A stretch of DNA of 64,000 bases from Micrasema longulum (GCA_022494885.1 JAGVSM010000496.1:62001-126000), one strand, 5' to 3'. Numbered from the stretch's first letter, positions 9,301 through 21,385 are shown. Numbers and translations are program-made. Notes: generated from the sequence alone by a model not told the origin.

Positions 9301-12300
9301 TAATTTTCCTTAGTCAGGGTTTTTACTTGAAAACAGCCATCGAGTAGAAAATGCTCGTCTATAATTCTGCTTCTATTTCATATTATGAACTGTATTCATC
9401 CGCACAGTTTAAAGATTGAAATAAGCCCGTCGTTTTTCTAAATATGTTATCATTTTCTATCAGTTTTTGTTGCCCGTTGTTGCATAACAGCTTCGCTAAT
9501 TTATTCCTTATGTCGTGTTTTACTTATGTTTTGCAATTAAAATAAGCAACAAAGAAGTTTACAGTTTAAAATCATTGACCTGTAAACTTACTTACGTAAA
9601 GTGCTCTCTGACAAGATTTTAATGTTCTGTTTCTATTGTCTATTATACAACTTTACAGGTTCTTATGATAGCTGGACATTGGAAGACAGTTAAAAAGCTT
9701 TGTTAAAATATAACATTTAACTAAAGAACCATTTTTTTTAATGGGTTTTTAAAGGAATTTTGAGTATTATTCAATTAAAATCTATAACCTACTTCCACTA
9801 TATATTAAAACAATTAGTAACGAGAAAATGTTTAAAAAGGCTATAAAAAAATAGACAGTGGAGCTAGGTAGAAGTAAAATGGATTGTCTCATTTGCCCAT
9901 ACCAATATTGAATCAACTGCTCCACAAGTGTATAGCTTATGTTAGGTTTTTGTTATTTTTATTGTGTGTTTTGTAATATAAATAATACAGATGTGCATAA
10001 ATACCTTGTTTTTTAAACTGTCTAAATAATTGTTCAAATGTAATTTTAAAAAGTACATTGTTAAGTGTCCTCGGCACGGAAAACCCCGGTAAGGTCACAT
10101 TATTTTTATTAAATATTATAGTTTGCAAGCAAATAAAAGGAATAAATAAAAAATAACTTTGTGCAAAAATGACATTGTTTTCTTTTTTAAATTGGTTGCA
10201 AAATTTAAAAAAAAAACTATATTTAATTTAAAATGAACTGGGTTTTTCATTGTTATAGAAATGCAAAACTCTTTCATATATAAGTGCTATTGAAAGATTT
10301 TTTTTTTTATAACCTCTATTATTATTTTGTTTGAATCATTGCAAAAGTTGCTAAATTACATACGTTTGTGGCAAAAAAGTGGCTTGTTGTTTAAGATATA
10401 TTGTAAACCGGGGTTTTAGATATAAAAGGTTCTAGGAACATGATAAAATAATGATATTCCTTAGAGCTGATTGATAGGTCTTAAATAGGTTGATGCTAGA
10501 TTTTCTTCTTAAATAGGAATATAGTGAATTTATGAGCTAAGATTTTCTTTTTTCGGGTTAAATAGGTTTGAATTACTTGGCTGGTGAAGAGGTGGTAACG
10601 GTTCTGGTTCTCCCGATCGGATTTGGTTCTTCCGGTTTAGTAACAAGCTAATGAACTAACATACCCTATCGCCGTTAGAATTGGAAAAATTTGATTGAGG
10701 GTGACAGAGAAATTTAGTGTATATACTTAAGATGCTCTGACTGCAATAGGGGCATTAAAAGCAATAAATGTAAATTCAGAAAAATACAAATACGCGAATA
10801 TTTTGTAAACAAAGATTTTCTGAAAAAAAAAATTACCGTTCATTACAGCTAAAAAATAAATTGTTTTTGCAATGTGCTGATCTGAAGAGAGACCACAAGA
10901 CCCTTTATACATATCAGGGTAAGTGGGTTGGGCTTTCAATTCCTTAGAGCAAAAAAGTATAAATTAAAGTTATTCAAATATATACTTTACGTACATAATG
11001 CAATTTGTAAAATGACATGTTAAGAAAGTGTAACGTGTCATTGTTTTTCTCCATCAAAATGAAATATATGAGCTTCGGATGTTAGAAAATAATAGGATCA
11101 GAAAATTATCAAAAGAGAGCCAAATTTTTATTTTCTCTAATCCTCTCGTAAGCCTCAGAATTTATGGCAGCTTTTATTAAAATTAAATGCTCGAATTTGT
11201 TAGCAGCAATTTTCGCTGTCACCGAAATAAAAGTATGTCTGTTTATTGTTATGCGGCCACACAATAATCCCGGCACAATGGAAATTGGAATTTATTTTTC
11301 CCTCGCAATAAATAAACGAGAATAACACATTAAAGAGTGACCAAGACAAAGATCTCTTCATTTCTTTCTTAATAAAAAAATATCGTGGAAAAAATCTGGC
11401 GAGTAGATAAGGAACCTGTGCCTGATGGCACCATTAGTCATGGTTAGCGCGCTCTTTTGTGCTTTTCTGTGCTTCTGCCATATATTTGCTAAAAGTTACA
11501 TTTTCACCACTTTTCCAAACTCGAATCTGATTTTTTTTTTACTTTCGTTCATATTCTCAATTGAACCATATAACAATCGTTCGTAAAAAAGTACTTCAAT
11601 GCAATCAATTGAAACTAATTAAATATTTTTTCATTTCCCTTCTATCTGAACATCAGCTAAAATTTAAGTTTAATATATATAGCTGAAACAAAAATATCAA
11701 CATAAAATGTGTTTTAAACGTAAAAAAATTACATTTATTTTAATAACTATTTACTTACCCTTTTTTAAATAACATACATGCTTTTTACTAAGGAAAAACA
11801 AATTATGATACTAAAAAAACAAATTTAACTAAGCCATCATTATACGAAAGTACCCAGTCTTACATATCCTATAGTGGCTGATTATATCAAATAATCCATC
11901 GACAATCCGTCAAATGGACTATTTTAATCGAATTTTCCATAAAAAAATAAATAGTGGTCGAAGTCTTATATACTCGTACCTACATTTATGTTTTTATAGG
12001 TCATAAAATCAATTATTCAAATATTTTTTATATCTAAACTAACCTTAAAATATTCCAAAATCAAAATTGGAATTTATTTGTTTTTTTTATGTATCGGGCC
12101 AACAATTCAATAACAAAATATATTTGTAAAGCTTATGGGTGGAATTCGGTATTGTTTTGTAATAAATATAAAATGATAACAATGGACATTGAAGAGTATA
12201 TATTATTGTTTAATGGCCTGCGCTGAAAAGGAATCGCCTGCGTCGCTATTTCGATGAAAACAATAAATATAATATATCACTAAACGAGTTTTTTTCGATA

Positions 12301-12600
12301 CAAATCTGTTTTTGTTTATGCCATTATCTACAATCTTTGTTACGTTTTACGCGGATGTAAATTTGTAGCCTAGTTAATTATCCGAAATAGAGAACGTGTT
12401 ATTTTTATTCTCAAATCATACAATAAACTGTTTTGTATAGAAATTAATTTCATTTGTGGTATAAACTTGCAACATTGACAGTTGTATTGGTTTGAATTAA
12501 ATTATGTAGATAATTGTTTACATATTAGAAAGATAAAAGACAAGAATATAAAAATACGTGAAGGGAGCAAGTAGCCCTTGTAACGAATATTTACGTTGAT
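9301..12600. other. Long spacer, no gene recognised
   Basis: 3.3 kb of AT-rich DNA with no coding remnant, SINE or known MITE copy that I can recognise. Slightly GC-richer parts are 10560-10680 and 11150-11290. The open frames at 9937-10128 and 10727-10939 lack any domain. Confidence 0.4.
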
Positions 12601-12619
12601 AATATAATATGTATAAACA

Positions 12620-12875
12620 ATGTTTTGAGTTTGTCCAAATTTTTTGTCACAAGAACTGGATTCAACTTCCTGGGGAGCTGTTTATATTAACATATTACAA
12701 CAGAGATGAAAAATATTTAGGAGAGCGAATATAGATGTTCAAATATGGGCAGAATGGTGAATGTTACACAGTGTGTAAAGTGGCCACTTAAACCAGCCAT
12801 TGATAGGTCATAAGCCTCATAGATGCCTAGACTTCTATATTACCTTCTCTTAAATGCTCTTTATCTCTGTTGTTA
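12620..12875 (-). repeat. MITE-A copy, nearly complete end plus core
   Basis: Runs from the terminal segment (TTTGTCCAAATTTTTTGTCA, GGATTCAACTTCCTGGGGAG, TTACAACAGAGATGAAAAAT) into the reverse-sense core (GGCAGAATGGTGAATGTTAC, ACAGTGTGTAAAGTGGCCAC, TTAAACCAGCCATTGATAGG, GATGCCTAGACTTC). This copy helps to define the family ends. Confidence 0.7.
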
Positions 12876-13259
12876 TGTTATAAACTGACGTTTTTTTTTA
12901 CAATTTAATCATTTATAGTAAAATAACTGTATCCCCTTCACAATTTATTATAATAGTAAATAAATGTCGGATGTGGTGTGTAGTAATTATAATTTAGCCT
13001 CTTAAAACATGCGGTACCTACTTTTTGTTCAGTTTTAGGATGCCACTGTTTTGTTGCCAATTACGTTTTGGAATATTTTTTACTCAAAAGAATAGAAGTA
13101 AGTTCTTCAAATAAAATTGAATCAATCAAAATAATTTATTAATTTGGTCATTTTTAACCATATAGATTTCAAAAGTATTCTGGAAACAGCATAATAGATC
13201 ACAGGGCATAAATTCGTTTCCAAAGAATTCGGCAATTTGCCGTATGTTATCCGATATGA

Positions 13260-13480
13260 AAACTTTATTGGGGTGAGGTCCTCGGCTAGTCGGTCAGTCG
13301 GGGGTTAGCCAGAGCGAGGGGATGAACGAAGCAGCCATCAATGTATCACTTTACCTTATGCCTTCCGAATGGGAAGGATAAGCGGAGAATATGAGTAGGC
13401 CCACTGCCTTTGGTCACCCGTGATAGAAAGATTTTTGAAAGGATCACGGTAATGTCCATAACTTGCGATTGATAGGGTCA
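13260..13480. other. GC-richer block, origin unknown
   Basis: About 220 bp clearly richer in GC than its surroundings. The minus frame ending at 13356 includes GDQRQWAYSYSPLILPI, loosely like the WAY block of the R1-like remnant at 2.8 kb. I cannot confirm that it is a LINE. Confidence 0.25.
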
Positions 13481-13684
13481 CCTTATGGAGGGTGAGTGTA
13501 ATATTTTGAAAAAGAAATAAATATACACGGGTTTTTTTTACCAGCGTATAGTTTTTCTTGTGGGTTAAGGGTAATGAAGCGTGTACTGTGCATATACCAT
13601 ACAGAACTGAATATTTTAATATTTTTTTGATCAAAATTATTCATTTTTAAAACATTTTTACACATCCGCATAAGTAGAGCATGT

Positions 13685-13815
13685 GGACATAACAAAACGC
13701 CATCGCTAACCAGCACACTCGCTTCATCCCACGTCAATCTGGCGTCCCTTAGTTCCGCCGAATAAAGCTCAAAGATCGTCATCCATCGCCTTCCAGGACG
13801 GAAACATTATTCATA
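13685..13815 (-). pseudogene. LINE ORF2 C-terminal remnant
   Basis: The minus frame from about 13782 reads MTIFELYSAELRDARLTWDE followed by ASVLVSDG. This parallels ELWDANLTLENAQKLEADRD in the minus-strand remnant at 52912-53142, the (G)RPR.RW...L.DA.LTWEEA..LA.DR..W pattern of some RTE/CR1-type LINEs. It is short and degenerate. Confidence 0.45.
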
Positions 13816-13857
13816 AATAAAAACCTTGTTTTTATTTTATGCGTTAAGCTACAGGCA

Positions 13858-14200
13858 TTATATTATTTATTTATTTATCTATTTTATTTATTTATTCACA
13901 CTCTTTATCAAAATACAATTCCATGTTCACTTTGCCCAGCTTACAAGGGTACATACCCCGTTCCAAGCTAGGCAATTACATTTTAATATATCATAATAGT
14001 TAATAAATTAATATAGAGCAGAGACAAACAAAATATAAACTTATTCGGATACACATTTTGATTCATATACACACAGACATACACATATATACACATATAT
14101 ATATATATATACATACACATATATACACATGTACATACACACACACGTACATACACCCATGCGCATACACATACATACATTCATAAAAACATAGACAATT
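13858..14200 (-). mobile_element. LINE 3' UTR-like end with CA/TA microsatellite
   Basis: The left edge is TTATTTATTTATTTATCTAT, which read on the minus strand is an (AATA)n tail. It is preceded on that strand by GTAAGCTGGGCAAAGTGAAC and a GGGTATGTACCC hairpin, typical of Jockey-type LINE 3' ends. A CATACACA/TATA-rich microsatellite fills 14066-14186. No ORF2 remnant is seen. Confidence 0.4.
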
Positions 14201-14209
14201 TATTTATGC

Positions 14210-14960
14210 GAAACTTCATGGTTGTCATCTATAAATATATGGTTTCAATTATTGAAAAAGTTTACGTCAAATACAAGTAACACGGCATTTAACTTTATTT
14301 TCATAAATAATATACTAGCTTAATTTATTCAACGTTTATATCCCAATTAAAATAAATTACTTCCATACTCGTAAAGAAAAAAAGTAATTAGAAGGGTTTT
14401 TTACTAAAAACAAAAATCAAAAGAGATCACGATATCAGAAAAAAGTATATGAACACTTTGAAATTTATTATCAAGCAGTAAGTAATAAAATCGTTTAATA
14501 TTTGACATTGCTACTGACCTCCTGGTATTTTCCTAAAACGCTGACCGCTTGCGAAGGGTAATAAAAAGGTAATGGTAAAAAAATGATTGCCTCCCTTTAG
14601 CAATAGGGGTGGTGAGTATATCTTTCCGATCCTTTTGCGAAAATACACTTTATGTTACACAGTTATAGATACATCACTTCTCCTCTGAAATATTGGTTAT
14701 TTAACTGTATCGATTTGTAACGTTTTAATATATTTTTCGATGCCACATTATTATATTTAGATGTTGCTTCCGTTATACAAAGTAAACATTGTTTGACTAA
14801 ATGCATGACATCCTGAGTTCAATTTTCTGTAAAATCAACTAGGTTTTTTTTACAATATAATTGTTCCGTAGGCCTTTTTGTTGATACTATGAAGATAATT
14901 GATGCTTAATTTGATTTCGGAACGAAACGTAATCGAAGTTCTTTGCTTCGATTATTCAAA
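14210..14960. other. Spacer without recognisable features
   Basis: AT-rich unique DNA. No gene, repeat copy or RNA gene supported. Confidence 0.4.
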
Positions 14961-14969
14961 ATTCGATTA

Positions 14970-15165
14970 TTCGAATCGGGTTGTGGTCCCGTGGCTAGTG
15001 TCTCGAACTCAAGGCTCAATGGTCCGTGGTTCGAATCCCACTCTATCCCAACATGGTTTCTATTTTCTAATAGTGAGTTATTTATAAGTCTTTGAGAATG
15101 GCCCTTAAAATTATTTATTTGGGTAAATCATAAAATATTTCTTTTTTTCAATAACAAAAAACACA
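14970..15165 (+). mobile_element. SINE-2 (tRNA-derived)
   Basis: Starts CGAATCGGGTTGTGGTCCCG and contains a tRNA-like head whose B box GGTTCGAATCC (15020-15035) matches the consensus exactly. The body has TTTCTATTTTCTAATAGTGA, GTTATTTATAAGTCTTTGAG and AATGGCC, and a T-rich end. Other copies are at 26870 and 31400, with a deleted one at 59680 (minus). The head is unlike SINE-1, so the two families derive from different tRNA-like sources. Confidence 0.8.
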
Positions 15166-15261
15166 TTCATAAAAAACTCCAGAAAATATTCAAAAATATT
15201 ACTTTGTTTAAGAGAAGAAGCTGTTGCAAGCATTGACGTCTACATAAAAAGCTTGTTAGCT

Positions 15262-15440
15262 GTTATCAGCTGGGTTAAGTGTTAACTTTACACACTGTGT
15301 AACATTTACCATTCTGCATATAGGCGCTTGATTTTATCATTCAGGAATGGTTAATATATAAGTGTGTAATGTGATTACTTAACCCAGTCGATGACAGATT
15401 ATAAACTCTGTTTAATGCGTAGACTTCCATAGTCACAACA
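15262..15440. repeat. MITE-A inverted pair (palindromic)
   Basis: A forward core half (GCTGTTATCAGCTGGGTTAA, AACTTTACACACTGTGTAAC, ATTTACCATTCTGCATATAG) is followed within about 30 bp by a reverse-sense half (GGTTAATATATAAGTGTGTA, GATTACTTAACCCAGTCGAT, GACAGATTATAAACTCTG). The two arms can fold on each other. It may come from insertion of one copy in another or from an inverted duplication. Confidence 0.55.
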
Positions 15441-15772
15441 GCTTTTTCTTTCTTGAAAACATATTTAATATTGGTATCAATTCCCTCAAGGAATTTTTTT
15501 AAAAAAGGTCGATTGATTTGTTCGATAATTTTTGGCTATTTTGTTTAGTTTAGTTGGTTATTTGGAAGAATTCATGACATTTTTAATACTATGAAGTAAG
15601 TTGTATTTTAAGATAAATTAGTTAGATTTCGTTAAGAAAAATAAGTCATCTTCAACACTTTAATTTAAATACGTACTGGCATGTATTTAAATAACTATCA
15701 TGAGTGTTGAAGTACTAAGTTAATATATATAATGTCGCTTTCGTTAGAAAAAGTCGCACCTAGCGTTATAAT

Positions 15773-16596
15773 GTTTACCCCATGGAATTAAGAATAGTCC
15801 AGAAGGAGCGTAGAATCATATTTGAATACATCGGACTGTGTCCAATAATTCCCCCACTTAGACACACTTTCGCCGCGTGCACATTTGAAGTCACCGAGTA
15901 ATATTGCCAGATCGCGAAGAATATATCCACAACACAAATGTAAGGTAAAAAAAAACTAATTTGTTATTTTTCTAAAATTTTATTTTGCACTCGGAAACAT
16001 TGATTGACACAACAGAGTAGATAAGTAAAGGTTCATTTAATAAGAATAATTGAATTAATGAACTTTGAACTTAAAATATAAAACAAATTTTATTTTACAT
16101 AAAACGGATATTTTTATATTATGTTAAATAATATTGTATGTTTTAAAGATAATGTCGGCCAAATGTCCACCACGGCGTTGTTTAATCCGAGGTTCAATTT
16201 TCATTATTTCTCATATATTATATGAGCAAAGTAGGGTAAAAAATTTTACTACCCTGGCAACACTAACGGAATTTCCGTTTTGTTTATTCGATAATCTGAC
16301 AGATGGAAAAATAATTTAATTTTTCAGTAATACATTTGTGACGAACACATTCATTTGTTAATTACACATGAAATGTGATTGCATCCTGTTTCTTTAAGAT
16401 CCAAGCAGTATTTCCACACTTTATACGGACACAACACGTCATGGTTAAATTCAAATGAGGAGTTGCGTACTGAGCGACGTCTACAAAGAAACTAATGGGT
16501 CAAAACGTAAACCTACTCATTTATGAGTGGTTGAGTCGCCTTCTGTTTGATGTGCGTATGCGGTTTCTGGACTATTCTTAATTCTATGGTTTACCC
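15773..16596 (-). mobile_element. P-like DNA transposon, non-autonomous, with 8-bp TSD
   Basis: The element proper is 15781-16588 (808 bp). Left end CATGGAATTAAGAATAGTCC, right end read inward CATAGAATTAAGAATAGTCC. The inverted repeats extend to 24 bp with one mismatch. Both sides are flanked by the same 8 bp, GTTTACCC (15773-15780 and 16589-16596). On the minus strand a short frame from 16442 begins MTCCVRIKCGNTAW and continues to ITFHV before a stop. Cys-x4-Cys followed by ...FH is the start of a THAP zinc finger, the DNA-binding domain of P-element transposases. P elements make 8-bp duplications. Inferred: an internally deleted P-superfamily copy keeping its 5' coding end. Confidence 0.7.
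16370..16442 (-). pseudogene. THAP-domain N-terminus of P-like transposase
   Basis: 23 codons from an ATG at 16442-16440 to a TAA. The residues include Cys3, Cys4 and Cys9, then GNT, and ITFH at positions 19-22, the spacing of the first half of a THAP finger. The usual FP that follows FH is absent, because a stop comes directly after FHV. Either the copy is broken here or an intron begins at the GTGTAA. Lying inside an 808-bp element with P-type ends supports the transposase origin; a host THAP gene is less likely. Confidence 0.5.
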
Positions 16597-16599
16597 TAA

Positions 16600-17640
16600 T
16601 AAATTTCAAGTTAACTACAAAATGTACGGTCACCGCCCGGAGCTTTCGGCTCCTCTGCTTTCTGACTCACTTTTTATCCATTATAACACAACGTCATACA
16701 TAAAAACGGAATAAAATACTAATTTATTACACAAACAGACGTTTTGAAATAATAAAACAGCGGAATAATGCCGTTTTTTGTCGAAGGAAGAGCTCGGGGC
16801 GCGGCCCTATGACCCGAGCGGAAATAGATATTATAATGTTAATAAGGGACATAATAATTCACGATAAAGCTGGTGCGCGTGAATATAAAATGTATCACTT
16901 CCGCCAACGAACAAATAATACGCTGTTATATACAACATACGCAAAGTAGATTAGCTACATTAAAACGCATCATCTAAACCGCGTTATTGTTTCCCGGGCG
17001 ACATGCCAAATTATAATAATCGCTAATTAAAAATAATTAACAGGAAATAAGAAATATAATCATGAATATTTGCCCCGCGAGCGGTGACAAATGAGAAAAT
17101 TTATGCCGGTATTAAATCGTATTGTTTTGTTTATCTGTAGAAACGGATCTAAAATTGTATGTAGATCTATTTGCTATCTAATGAATTCATTATGCATGAA
17201 ATTATTTTAACAATGAAGTTAAACAATGCTTCAGAACGAGTTTGTTGTAAGCAATGAATAGCCTCGTTTTATTAATTTCGTCGTTCTATGAGAAATAGTT
17301 ATACATCGCTGTAAACACAGAATAAATTAATAATTAGGTGATGGTAAATTTTGAATTCAATTTCTGGGGTCATGACTTTAATACAAAATTCAAAGCATAT
17401 TGATATTTGATTATTAAATCACTTTTAAATTAATGTTCATAAATCATATTCATAAAAACAAAAGAAGGTGATAACACGTTAGATGCATAGATTCATTCAT
17501 CAGACATGTCCAAATTATAAATTTGTAAAAAATTGGAAGATAAATATTTAAATTGAACTACAATCTGGAGTTGTTCATTAGTGCATGAATATGACATATT
17601 ATGCAAAGGGTATTTTTTTTATGTGGCGATTATGAATTGG
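16600..17640. other. Repeat-poor block with GC-richer segments
   Basis: 16620-17120 is GC-richer than average, with no repeat copy and no long open frame (for example around CGGGGCGCGGCCCTATGACC and TTTCCCGGGCGACATGCC). The look is of conserved non-coding DNA, but I have no comparison. 17120-17640 is plain AT-rich spacer. Confidence 0.3.
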
Positions 17641-17655
17641 AATATTTATGTGCAT

Positions 17656-17766
17656 TAGTGTATGCGTATATGTTCATGTGTGTATGTATGTGTATATATA
17701 TATATGCATGTGCATATAAATATGCATATGTTTAATGTATGTATGTATGTATGTATGTGTATGAAT
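17656..17766 (+). repeat. TATG/TGTA microsatellite
   Basis: Imperfect TATGTATG / TGTATATA tract ending in a clean run of GTAT units at about 17735-17757. The open frame across it is a by-product of the repeat. Confidence 0.8.
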
Positions 17767-17879
17767 ATTGTAAAAATTATATTTCATCCTGCCACATTTA
17801 AGCAGCGCGTAATTAAGCACGGGTTTAAAAAATATTTTTTGGTGTGTCAAGATTCAAGTATGGCAATACCACGTCAATA

Positions 17880-18600
17880 ATTATAGGCTTCCTAAAAACC
17901 CCATTTATTTTTTTATTATTTTTAAAATACGATATATTACCATCTTGATAGTGGATTATCATTACATTTGTCTAAATCTTGACAATTTACGTCAAGTTTT
18001 ATATTTAAAATCTGAATTGTTAAACCCGATGAAAAAAAAAGCTTTGAATGTCTACAAAGAAGATTTTAAGAATTTAACGTGGATGATGGGTGTCAAGAAT
18101 CACATATTTAATATCTATTTTTTTTTTAAATTTAATTTCCAAATCATTTGTAATTTGGACTAACAGATTTTATATTTAGCTAGGTAAACGCATGAAACTT
18201 AATAATTTTTGCTTGTAAGAATAAAATTGTAATCTCGAGAAAATGCCTTTGTTATTTTGCAATGACCTGGTCTACATACTTTAATTAGCAATACACAGTG
18301 ATTATTGAGGCTCCGAGATTATTTAAATTTTGAATCCTATTTTTTTATCTCGATTCTTCACACATCTTGTGTGAAGGTCGGACATAATTATTGTCAACAT
18401 TTTGGAGATTCTCATCTTTACTGGTTGAGCGACAATGGTGAATAGCGTATATTTTGTGATGGATTTGATCTGCATTTATTTGTTTGGCTTACATTTTGCA
18501 TATTCTCGCCACAATGCACAGAGCAAAGCTGTCAACTTATAAAGGCACCGTTTAATTTTTATACATAATTAAGTTTTTTTTTGTAAATCTTTGAATTCTG
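17880..18600. other. AT-rich spacer
   Basis: A 72-codon open frame (17945-18163) has no recognisable domain. A short inverted repeat CACACATCTTGTGTG lies at 18360-18374. Nothing else recognised. Confidence 0.35.
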
Positions 18601-18639
18601 TTGATATATCGAGTATTGACATTCTCCTATTTTATCAAA

Positions 18640-18990
18640 ATTGAACATTATTTACACTCCTCACAAAGGGACACTACAATGTATATATATGTATATTTAT
18701 ATAAATGGATGTGTGCGTATGTATATGTATGTATGTTCGTATGTTGTATGTGTACATTTATGTACATTTTTATTTCTTTTTTCATTGTTTCATATTTACT
18801 TACTATTTCTTATTCTTCTCTTCCTTCCCTATTTTCCCATCCTACTTCTTTTTCCCCTAGCAAACTGTACGTTTTGTTTTTTATATTCAATAAACCCATA
18901 ATTGGTCTTGATTTTTGTTGTTATTTTTTATGTTTTGTTTATTACTATGACTGTGTTGGTTTCAGAAAGAAATAAATTAAAAATTAAAAA
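18640..18990 (+). mobile_element. Possible LINE 3' UTR
   Basis: Microsatellite (ATGTATAT) and then a pyrimidine-rich tract (TCTTCTCTTCCTTCCC) ending in AATAAA at 18971 and an A-rich tail. The C/T-rich run before an A-rich end resembles the tail of the LINE at 55.1 kb. No ORF2 residues are visible, so the call is weak. Confidence 0.25.
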
Positions 18991-19039
18991 ATACAAACGA
19001 ATTGAGAAATGAGTCAAATATTATTTTGTTTAGTAGATA

Positions 19040-19620
19040 ATTGTGAAAAATTATTTCAGGCATGTGGCCACGACAGGATTGTTTTACGAACAGCATCTTG
19101 GAGCTCCAATTTTATATCGCCTTTTCTAACATTTGTGGCCATGTATTACGCATAGTGAGCTCGATGTTGCCTTTCAAGGCTGGAGACGTTGTCGACTTGT
19201 CCGCATAGGCCAAGGACTTCAAATACCCCTACAAAAATGTCTGGAAGCGTTAAATCGCACGATCTTGGTGGCCAGCTCACAAGTTTATTTCTCGAGATAA
19301 CATTGTCACTGAACTCTTCCATAATCATGTTTACGCACTTTTGGCAACGAAAACTCATTGAGCATCGCTCTGTACCGGATTCCATTGACGGTAAAATTTA
19401 TTTTTTTAAGAAGTACGACCTTATAATACCTCCAGCTTAAAATTCGCACCAAACTGTGAATGTTTCTGGATGCATAGGTAAATAATGGACCGCCTCTGGA
19501 TAAGAGTCACTTCACATGCGACAGTCGTGTTTAAACGCTGATTTCGGAAATAAATTTCCAAAATGTATTAACGCTCTGCTCGAGTGTTAAGCTTTTCATA
19601 ATAAAAAAAAGAAACAATAC
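19040..19620 (-). pseudogene. Tc1/mariner-type transposase remnant (internally deleted)
   Basis: The minus strand near 19600 reads MKSLTLEQSVNTFWKFISE, like the N-terminal helix-turn-helix (EQRV..V..F.EN..S). Further on come a TERCSMSF block (pattern RYR.MLNEF), and SDNVISRNKLVSWPPRSCDL at about 19320-19265. The last is the conserved (N)VISRN..V.WPPRSCDLTPLDFFLWG end of an insect Tc1/mariner-related family. The QDGATCHTA block with a catalytic Asp and much of the middle are missing. Termini were not located. Confidence 0.6.
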
Positions 19621-19639
19621 CGAACATAAATAGCTGTCA

Positions 19640-20500
19640 GCTACCCAGCCCAATTAGCCATCAGTTTTCACAGTGTGACCATATTGAAAAGAAAACTTCC
19701 TTAAAATCATCCGTTTTAATTTATTTTATAAATATATGTTTTAACAACTGAGTTTATAGGGAACATGTACGCTTTATAAAAATGGCAATAATAAGTGTTT
19801 TAAAATGGCTTAAGTATCATCACCATTTATTTTTGTAGAAGTTTTTCGGCATTATTATTTTGGTGGCATTTTGTAATGGTCCGAGTAGTGAAAAAAAAGA
19901 GAGAATTTTATGAATACATTCCCTGTTTTTTTTAACCCGACCTACTAATTTCATTCCACGATCGTTATTTTGTTTATTAAATTTTGTGATATGTCTTTTC
20001 GTACTGATTTTCAGAAAATTATAACCGTTTTTTTATTTAAAATCAAATAAATTTGCTTTTGCAAAGTGTTTTCTAATTTACAACTGTAATAATTCTCAAT
20101 ACGCTTTATCATTTGAACTGGAATACATAATTTATAGACGGGATATGTATTGCCTCATATAATCCGCAATTCACGTAATTCCGTGTCTTGATAAAACCAT
20201 TTAGTAGAGAAGTAGTCGCTATTGAATTATTAGAAACTGACGAATGTAGAATATTAAGAGCCATGTCTTCAAAATTTATATCCTTGGTACGTGGCGTCAC
20301 GCAAACATATTTTCCCATCAGTGGAATGTGTACGTGTTAATAAAGACTTAAAAATATTATTCAAAGAACAGTATTCCTATAATTCTTCGTAAATGGAACT
20401 GTTCAATGAAAAATACAAAAAAAAAATATTAATAAATATTTGTGTATAATCACAGAGACTTTTCTATTTCTACCAGTTTTAAAACCTGGCAATTTTGCTA
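19640..20500. other. Spacer without recognised genes
   Basis: AT-rich unique DNA. The 69-codon minus open frame at 20109-20318 has no known domain. Confidence 0.35.
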
Positions 20501-20504
20501 ATTC

Positions 20505-20590
20505 CACTATACACCTTCACCATAGTAGTTGTACAAAAATAAATTTGAAAAACGTCCTGATAATACACATGCTATTAGAAGCTGCGGCAT
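20505..20590 (+). repeat. Dispersed repeat shared with 56885-56965
   Basis: CACCTTCACCATAGTAGTTG, ACAAAAATA, then CCTGATAATACACATGCTAT. At 56890 the matching blocks are CACCTTAACCATAGTAGTTG and CTGATAGGACGCACGCTATT. Element type unknown. Confidence 0.5.
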
Positions 20591-20699
20591 TGTTTTTTTT
20601 TTAACGTTTAAACTTTCGGGTTATTTGAAAAAAACGTAAAGGTAGGTATAAGGAAAAATACACCATATTAAAATTTTACATTCCCCTGTGAATAATTAT

Positions 20700-21385
20700 T
20701 GTCGGCCTTGTGGCGTAATGGTCAGCGCGTTTGTCTATTTTATTTTATTTTATTTTATTTTATTAGGGAAACCAACAGTTCTACATACATATTTTTAGTA
20801 AATAAACAGATATAGTGTATAAACTCAGAACTAATAACAGATTTCCACATAGTATACAAAGTTAGTAAAGAAAATATATATTACATATCAAATAAATACA
20901 TACAATTTATACATATAAAAATTTTATTTTCAAGTACTCAATAATCAAAGATTTTTAAATATTAATTTTAAGAACATTAAGTTACTGTAAATTGGGCGGG
21001 ATAAGGACAAAAATGCCTGAAGAGAGGATAAGGAGGGGGGGGGAGATGTACATATTTATTATTATAATGTCTACTAAGTTACATAATACATTTTTAGTGT
21101 AAATTTAAATCTGACAGAGTGATGTTTGTATAATCTATATTTTTAAATTTTGTACTATCATACAAGAGCTCTCGAATTCGATTTCCGGCATGATTAAAAT
21201 GAAATATTTATGGAAAAATGTGTTTTTACTCTAGAATACTTCATAGTCCCTGGACTGGCACCTAAACCGTTAAAATGATTATCCTACCTTCAGGTAACAA
21301 AAATGATCAAGATTGCTGCAATTGTCGTACCAATGCAGTGTCTTATGTACCACTAGGTGCGGAAAAGGAAAAATGATGATGAAGA
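20700..21385 (+). mobile_element. SINE-1 split by a LINE-tail insertion
   Basis: The head TGTCGGCCTTGTGGCGTAAT, GGTCAGCGCGTTTGTCTAT stops at 20738. The element resumes at 21155 with CTATCATACAAGAGCTCTCG and runs through CCTGGACTGGCACCTAAACC and ACCAATGCAGTGTCTTATGT to TGCGGAAAAGGAAAAATGATG. A 416-bp foreign piece lies between, flanked by CTAT on both sides. The SINE is otherwise complete. Confidence 0.8.
20739..21154 (-). mobile_element. LINE 3' end inserted in SINE-1
   Basis: Read on the minus strand, this ends in GTTTCCCTAATAAAATAAAA followed by more TAAAA units, a (TAAAA)n tail at 20736-20764. No coding remnant is visible. It is a heavily 5'-truncated copy of an unidentified LINE, with a duplication of at least 4 bp (CTAT). 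A G-run of about 10 lies near 21040. Confidence 0.6.

Noticed and set aside
14066..14186. CRISPR-like or regulatory repeat array
   Set aside because: It is a simple CA/TA microsatellite.
14970..15045. tRNA gene with a consensus B box
   Set aside because: The same head and body recur at 26870 and 31400, so it is SINE-2.
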